A stretch of 23,888 bases of DNA from WS-7 sp035635575. Lineage in GTDB: Bacteria > Eisenbacteria > RBG-16-71-46 > SZUA-252. The notes under the pieces were generated by a model. That model was not told the origin of the DNA. It saw nothing but the letters and a program-made list of their open reading frames with translations, and ran no database searches. A program made the translations under genes and the position numbers. Location: the NCBI GenBank assembly GCA_035635575.1, contig DASQAV010000156.1:1-23888 (forward strand), read 5' to 3'. Shown here one piece after another: positions 23,149-23,888 of the stretch (its first letter is position 1; the number at the start of each line of letters is the position of its first letter).

Positions 23149-23888
23149 ATGCGGATCCCACAGGTAGTCGCTCGTCTCTTGGGAAGGCCATCGCTCCTCA
23201 TCAACGACGCCGAGATTCTGCCCGAGCTGCCCCACAAGGACCGCGAGCTGCTCTTTTATCTGATCCTGTTCCGTGCCCGGCAGCATCGGCGGGAAACCCT
23301 GGCGACCTTGCTCTGGAGCGAGAACCCGTCGGAGCAGTCGCGGAAGTACCTGCGCCAGTCCCTCTGGAGACTGCATGGGGCCCTGGCCCAGGGGGGCCTC
23401 CTCGATCCCAGGAAGGTGCTCGCCGCGAATCCGGAGTGGGTGCAATTCGCGATGACACCCACGATCTGGCTCGACCTCGTCGAATTCGAGGAGGCTGCGA
23501 CCCAAGGGCTTTCGCCGCCGCGCGTCAAGGATGGAGGCTACGAGGTTGCCCGTCGCTCGAAGGCGGCCGAGCTCTACCGGGGAGACCTTCTGGAGGGCAC
23601 CTCTTCCGAATGGTGCCTGTCGGAACGAGAGCGATACCGGCAGCTCTACTTGAAGCTCATCGATGAGCTTCTCTCGATCTACGAGGTCCGGAAGGAATTC
23701 GACCGAGGGATCGCCAGCGCGATTCGCTCACTTGAAGTGGATCCCGCGCGCGAGTCCACCTACCGGGCCCTCATGCGGCTCCTGTTCATGAATGGGGATC
23801 GGACGTCGGCCCTGCGCGCGTACGAGCGTTGCGCGGCTGTGATCCGAGGGGAATTCGGAGTCCTGCCGGAGGCGGAAACAGAGGCGCT
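23149..23888 (+). CDS. SARP/BTAD-family transcriptional regulator (partial, N-terminal 246 residues)
   Basis: The frame opens at ATG 23149 behind a purine-rich GGGGGCAGGGA and runs off the window. An in-frame stop at 23122-23124 rules out an earlier start. Residues about 1-100 (MRIPQVVARLLGRPSLL, LPHKDRELLFYLILF, HRRETLATLLWSE, SRKYLRQSLWRLH) match the winged-helix DNA-binding domain of SARP-type regulators. Residues about 130-246 (RSKAAELYRGDLLEG, EWCLSERERYRQLYLKLIDE, SLEVDPARESTYRALMRLLF, DRTSALRAYERCAAVI) match the helical, TPR-like bacterial transcriptional activator domain. Longer members continue with an ATPase (AAA or NB-ARC) and TPRs, so the missing part may be large. It follows a strong terminator and has its own upstream palindrome, so it is probably an independent transcript. 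Confidence 0.88.
   Translation, partial: MRIPQVVARLLGRPSLLINDAEILPELPHKDRELLFYLILFRARQHRRETLATLLWSENPSEQSRKYLRQSLWRLHGALAQGGLLDPRKVLAANPEWVQFAMTPTIWLDLVEFEEAATQGLSPPRVKDGGYEVARRSKAAELYRGDLLEGTSSEWCLSERERYRQLYLKLIDELLSIYEVRKEFDRGIASAIRSLEVDPARESTYRALMRLLFMNGDRTSALRAYERCAAVIRGEFGVLPEAETEA

Noticed and set aside
20821..23505. Minus-strand reading frame of 894 codons opposite the propeller and SARP genes
   Set aside because: It reads through a strong terminator and two well-supported genes and shows no domain.
22989..23666. Plus-strand reading frame of 225 codons overlapping the SARP-like gene
   Set aside because: It is in a different frame from the clear winged-helix/BTAD coding sequence and has an Arg/Pro/Ser-rich shadow composition.
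1..23888. CRISPR array, insertion sequence or attachment site
   Set aside because: No regularly spaced identical repeats, no transposase with a catalytic core and no tRNA-associated direct repeats were seen. The transposase-like segment is only a domain within a regulator.

Overview
The window (about 24 kb, high G+C, densely packed) looks like a chromosomal piece of a Gram-negative FCB-type bacterium. Three secreted proteins end in the FlgD-like 'YPNPF' C-terminal module typical of that superphylum. There is also a PorV/UPF0164-like outer-membrane protein and a penta-haem cytochrome c. High G+C plus this protein set is compatible with Candidatus Eisenbacteria or a relative, but that placement is inference; no rRNA or tRNA was seen.

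Layout. (A) 1-10760, minus strand, read right to left: a 2082-residue secreted Ig-repeat protein, a PorV-like barrel with a TPR tail, a membrane protein joining an RsbW-type kinase domain, a sensor/HAMP region, a SpoIIE/RsbU-type PP2C phosphatase and a transposase-like DNA-binding tail, and then the start of a STAS protein cut by the window edge. Each junction is a 4-base ATGA stop/start overlap. A sigma-54-like promoter match lies about 75-90 bases upstream of the first gene. This looks like one surface-protein, outer-membrane-partner and partner-switch unit, and is the most unusual part of the window.

(B) 11052-20388, minus strand: a small FlgD-tailed secreted protein, an aldehyde dehydrogenase, an asparaginase-II family protein, pyruvate phosphate dikinase, a family-2 glycosyltransferase, a five-haem cytochrome c and a CDP-alcohol phosphatidyltransferase. 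Gaps are at most about 35 bases and two junctions are 4-base overlaps, so a single long transcript is plausible. The functions do not form one obvious pathway.

(C) 20389-20808: an A+T-richer divergent control region with near-mirrored TTGACA-N18 promoters, a perfect TCAAATTTGA palindrome, hairpins and a leader carrying a 12-base match to the complement of the 16S rRNA 3' end.

(D) 20809-22896, plus strand: a 695-residue secreted beta-propeller protein with a FlgD-like tail, followed by a strong intrinsic terminator. (E) 23149 to the edge, plus strand: the N-terminal part of a SARP/BTAD-type regulator preceded by a 19-base palindrome.
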